Of a stretch of DNA of 8,228 bases, positions 7,146 through 8,228 are shown one piece after another. The stretch is taken from assembly GCA_016198945.1 (NCBI GenBank), contig JACQHO010000066.1, forward strand, positions 1 through 8,228. The letters run 5' to 3'. This DNA comes from Nitrospirota bacterium. Lineage in GTDB: Bacteria; Nitrospirota; Nitrospiria; JACQBZ01. Under the pieces are notes generated by a model. That model searched no databases and had not been told where the DNA came from. It saw only the letters and a list, made by a program, of their open reading frames with translations. Numbering within the stretch: the first letter of the stretch is position 1; the number at the start of each line of letters is the position of its first letter. The position numbers and the translations under genes are program-made.

Positions 7146-8180
7146 CTACTGCGACATGATGGTTACTTTTTTGAGCAGATCGAGCTCATCCAGGACCTTG
7201 CCCGTTCCCAGCACCACCGTCGTGAGGGGGTTTTCGACCGTGATCACCGGCAGATTGGTTTCTTCCCGAAGACGGACGTCCATGCCCCGAAGCAGCGAGC
7301 CTCCGCCGGTCAGCACGATGCCCCGGTCAATAATATCTCCGGCCAATTCGGGCGGGGTGTTTTCCAGCGCCACCTTGATGGCGTTCACGATCGCGCTGAT
7401 CGGCTCGGCCAAGGCCTCCCGGATCTCGCTGTCGTCCATCACCAATGTTTTGGGAATCCCCGAGATGAGATCCCGGCCCTTGATCGTGATCGTCCTCCGC
7501 TCCTCCAACGGAAACGCGGACCCGATTTCAAACTTGATCTGCTCCGCCATCGGCTCGCCGATCAAAAGATTGTATTTTCGTTTGATGTAGTTCATGATCG
7601 CCTCGTCCATCTTGTCCCCGGCGACCTTGACCGATTCGCTGTAGACGATTCCGGCCAGGGAGATGACGGCCACATCGGTCGTCCCGCCGCCGATATCCAC
7701 CACCATGTTTCCGGACGGCTCGGCGATCGGAAGACCGGCCCCGATGGCGGCCGCGACGGGCTGTTCGATCAGGTAAACCTCGCGGGCGCCGGCGAGCTGC
7801 GCCGAATCCCGCACGGCGCGTTTTTCGACCTGCGTGATCCGGGAGGGAACCCCGATGACGATCCGGGGGCGGACAAAGGCGCTGCGGTTGTGCGTCTTCG
7901 TGATAAAGTGGCTGAGCATCTTCTCCGCGATTTCGAAGTCCGCGATCACGCCGTCCTTCATCGGCCGAATGGCGACGATATTGCCGGGCGTCCGGCCCAG
8001 CATCTTTTTGGCCTCGGCCCCGACGGCCAGGACCTTGCTCGTTTTTTTATCGATGGCCACCACGGAGGGCTCATTGATGACGATCCCTTTTCCCTTCAAG
8101 TAGACGAGGGTGTTCGCCGTGCCCAGATCGATCGCCAGATCGTTCGAAAACCATCCCAGAAAATCGTCAACGACGCCCAC
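7146..8180 (-). CDS. mreB: MreB, bacterial actin-like cell-shape protein
   Basis: This 344-residue protein has the normal MreB length. The actin-fold nucleotide-binding motifs are intact: phosphate-1 loop DLGTANT (18-24), phosphate-2 loop DIGGGTTD (162-169) and the adenosine motif GIVLTGGGSLLRGMD (287-301). FSNDLAIDLGTANTLVYLKGKG and VIGVPSRITQVEKRAV are typical of MreB and not of DnaK or FtsA. It forms membrane-bound antiparallel filaments that orient the elongasome. The start is GTG at 8180-8178, chosen because a strong AAAGGAGG stands 5 nt upstream and the N-terminus matches the usual MG-x-hydrophobic form. It is the first gene of the visible cluster, 20 nt ahead of mreC, so expression of the whole set probably begins near here. 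Confidence 0.98.
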   Translation of the reverse strand: MGVVDDFLGWFSNDLAIDLGTANTLVYLKGKGIVINEPSVVAIDKKTSKVLAVGAEAKKMLGRTPGNIVAIRPMKDGVIADFEIAEKMLSHFITKTHNRSAFVRPRIVIGVPSRITQVEKRAVRDSAQLAGAREVYLIEQPVAAAIGAGLPIAEPSGNMVVDIGGGTTDVAVISLAGIVYSESVKVAGDKMDEAIMNYIKRKYNLLIGEPMAEQIKFEIGSAFPLEERRTITIKGRDLISGIPKTLVMDDSEIREALAEPISAIVNAIKVALENTPPELAGDIIDRGIVLTGGGSLLRGMDVRLREETNLPVITVENPLTTVVLGTGKVLDELDLLKKVTIMSQ

Positions 8181-8185
8181 GCCGT

Positions 8186-8193
8186 CCTCCTTT
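8186..8193 (-). promoter_or_regulatory. Strong Shine-Dalgarno of mreB
   Basis: AAAGGAGG on the minus strand, 5 nt before the GTG at 8180, is the best ribosome-binding site in the window. It fixes the non-ATG start of mreB and fits the high level at which MreB is usually made. Confidence 0.8.
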
Positions 8194-8199
8194 CATAAA

Positions 8200-8205
8200 A
8201 TTATA
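8200..8205 (-). promoter_or_regulatory. Possible -10 element upstream of mreB
   Basis: The minus strand reads a perfect TATAAT here, about 20 nt before the mreB GTG. The hexamer 17 nt upstream (8228-8223, GTGGAG) is a poor -35. A start 6-7 nt downstream would leave a leader of only about 12 nt, with the Shine-Dalgarno at its very 5' end. It may be a real sigma-70-type promoter, or just the AT-rich edge of the gap; the window ends too soon to tell. Confidence 0.3.
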
Positions 8206-8222
8206 GGGGCTCGCGTCGCCCC
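8206..8222. other. Short GC-rich inverted repeat upstream of mreB
   Basis: GGGGC (8206-8210) and GCCCC (8218-8222) can form a 5-bp stem with a 7-nt loop. On the minus strand the stem is followed by TATAATTTTAT. It could be a weak terminator of the gene upstream of mreB or part of the spacer of the putative promoter. The stem is short and the tail is not a clean U-run, so confidence is low. Confidence 0.25.
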
Positions 8223-8228
8223 CTCCAC

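Noticed and set aside
7137..8198. Long + strand open frame (about 353 codons) opposite mreB
   Set aside because: It mirrors mreB from end to end, has shadow-like composition (many His, Asp, Gly, Arg) and shows no known fold. mreB is certain on the other strand.
1..8228. Mobile elements, CRISPR arrays, tRNA/rRNA genes or a new defence-type system
   Set aside because: No transposase, integrase, regular spaced repeats, RNA-gene signatures or unknown gene cluster was seen; nearly all bases are explained by conserved housekeeping genes.

Overview
The window looks like chromosomal DNA from a Gram-negative, rod-shaped, fairly GC-rich bacterium. The evidence is a complete rod-elongation gene set, a NagZ-type peptidoglycan-recycling glycosidase and Shine-Dalgarno-led genes. 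Gene order and protein style (mreBCD followed directly by mrdA-rodA and an RNase E/G gene) would suit a Nitrospirota, NC10 or former deltaproteobacterial lineage. No single feature fixes the taxon, and that placement is an impression, not a result.

Layout. Positions 1-588 (+ strand) hold the 3' half of a nagZ-like gene cut by the left edge. Everything else is one tightly packed minus-strand cluster, read from right to left: mreB (8180-7146), mreC (7125-6265), mreD (6268-5747), mrdA/PBP2 (5737-3899), rodA (3930-2812), an RNase G/E gene (2756-1089) and a small CopD-family membrane protein (1086-613). Gaps run from a 32-nt overlap to 20 nt, except for the 55-nt gap between rodA and the RNase gene, which carries a near-perfect 25-bp palindrome. 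The CopD-like gene and nagZ converge, with only 24 nt between their stop codons and no clear terminator.

How the genes work together. MreB, MreC, MreD, PBP2 and RodA are the core of the elongasome (Rod complex): MreB filaments orient the machine, MreC and MreD link and regulate it, RodA polymerises glycan strands and PBP2 cross-links them. RNase G/E processes rRNA and mRNA and is a known neighbour of mre genes (E. coli has mreBCD-maf-rng). Here mrdA-rodA occupies the place maf has in E. coli. The CopD-like protein sits at the operon's end without an obvious link to cell shape. NagZ trims GlcNAc from recycled muropeptides, so it is thematically related to the cluster although it is on the opposite strand.

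No mobile element, CRISPR array, RNA gene or new multigene system was found. This is essentially a housekeeping region. The items most worth a second look are the palindrome before the RNase gene, a probable zinc site in PBP2 with an unusual ligand set, the CopD-like gene coupled to the RNase gene, and a 20-nt repeat read in two frames inside the RNase gene.
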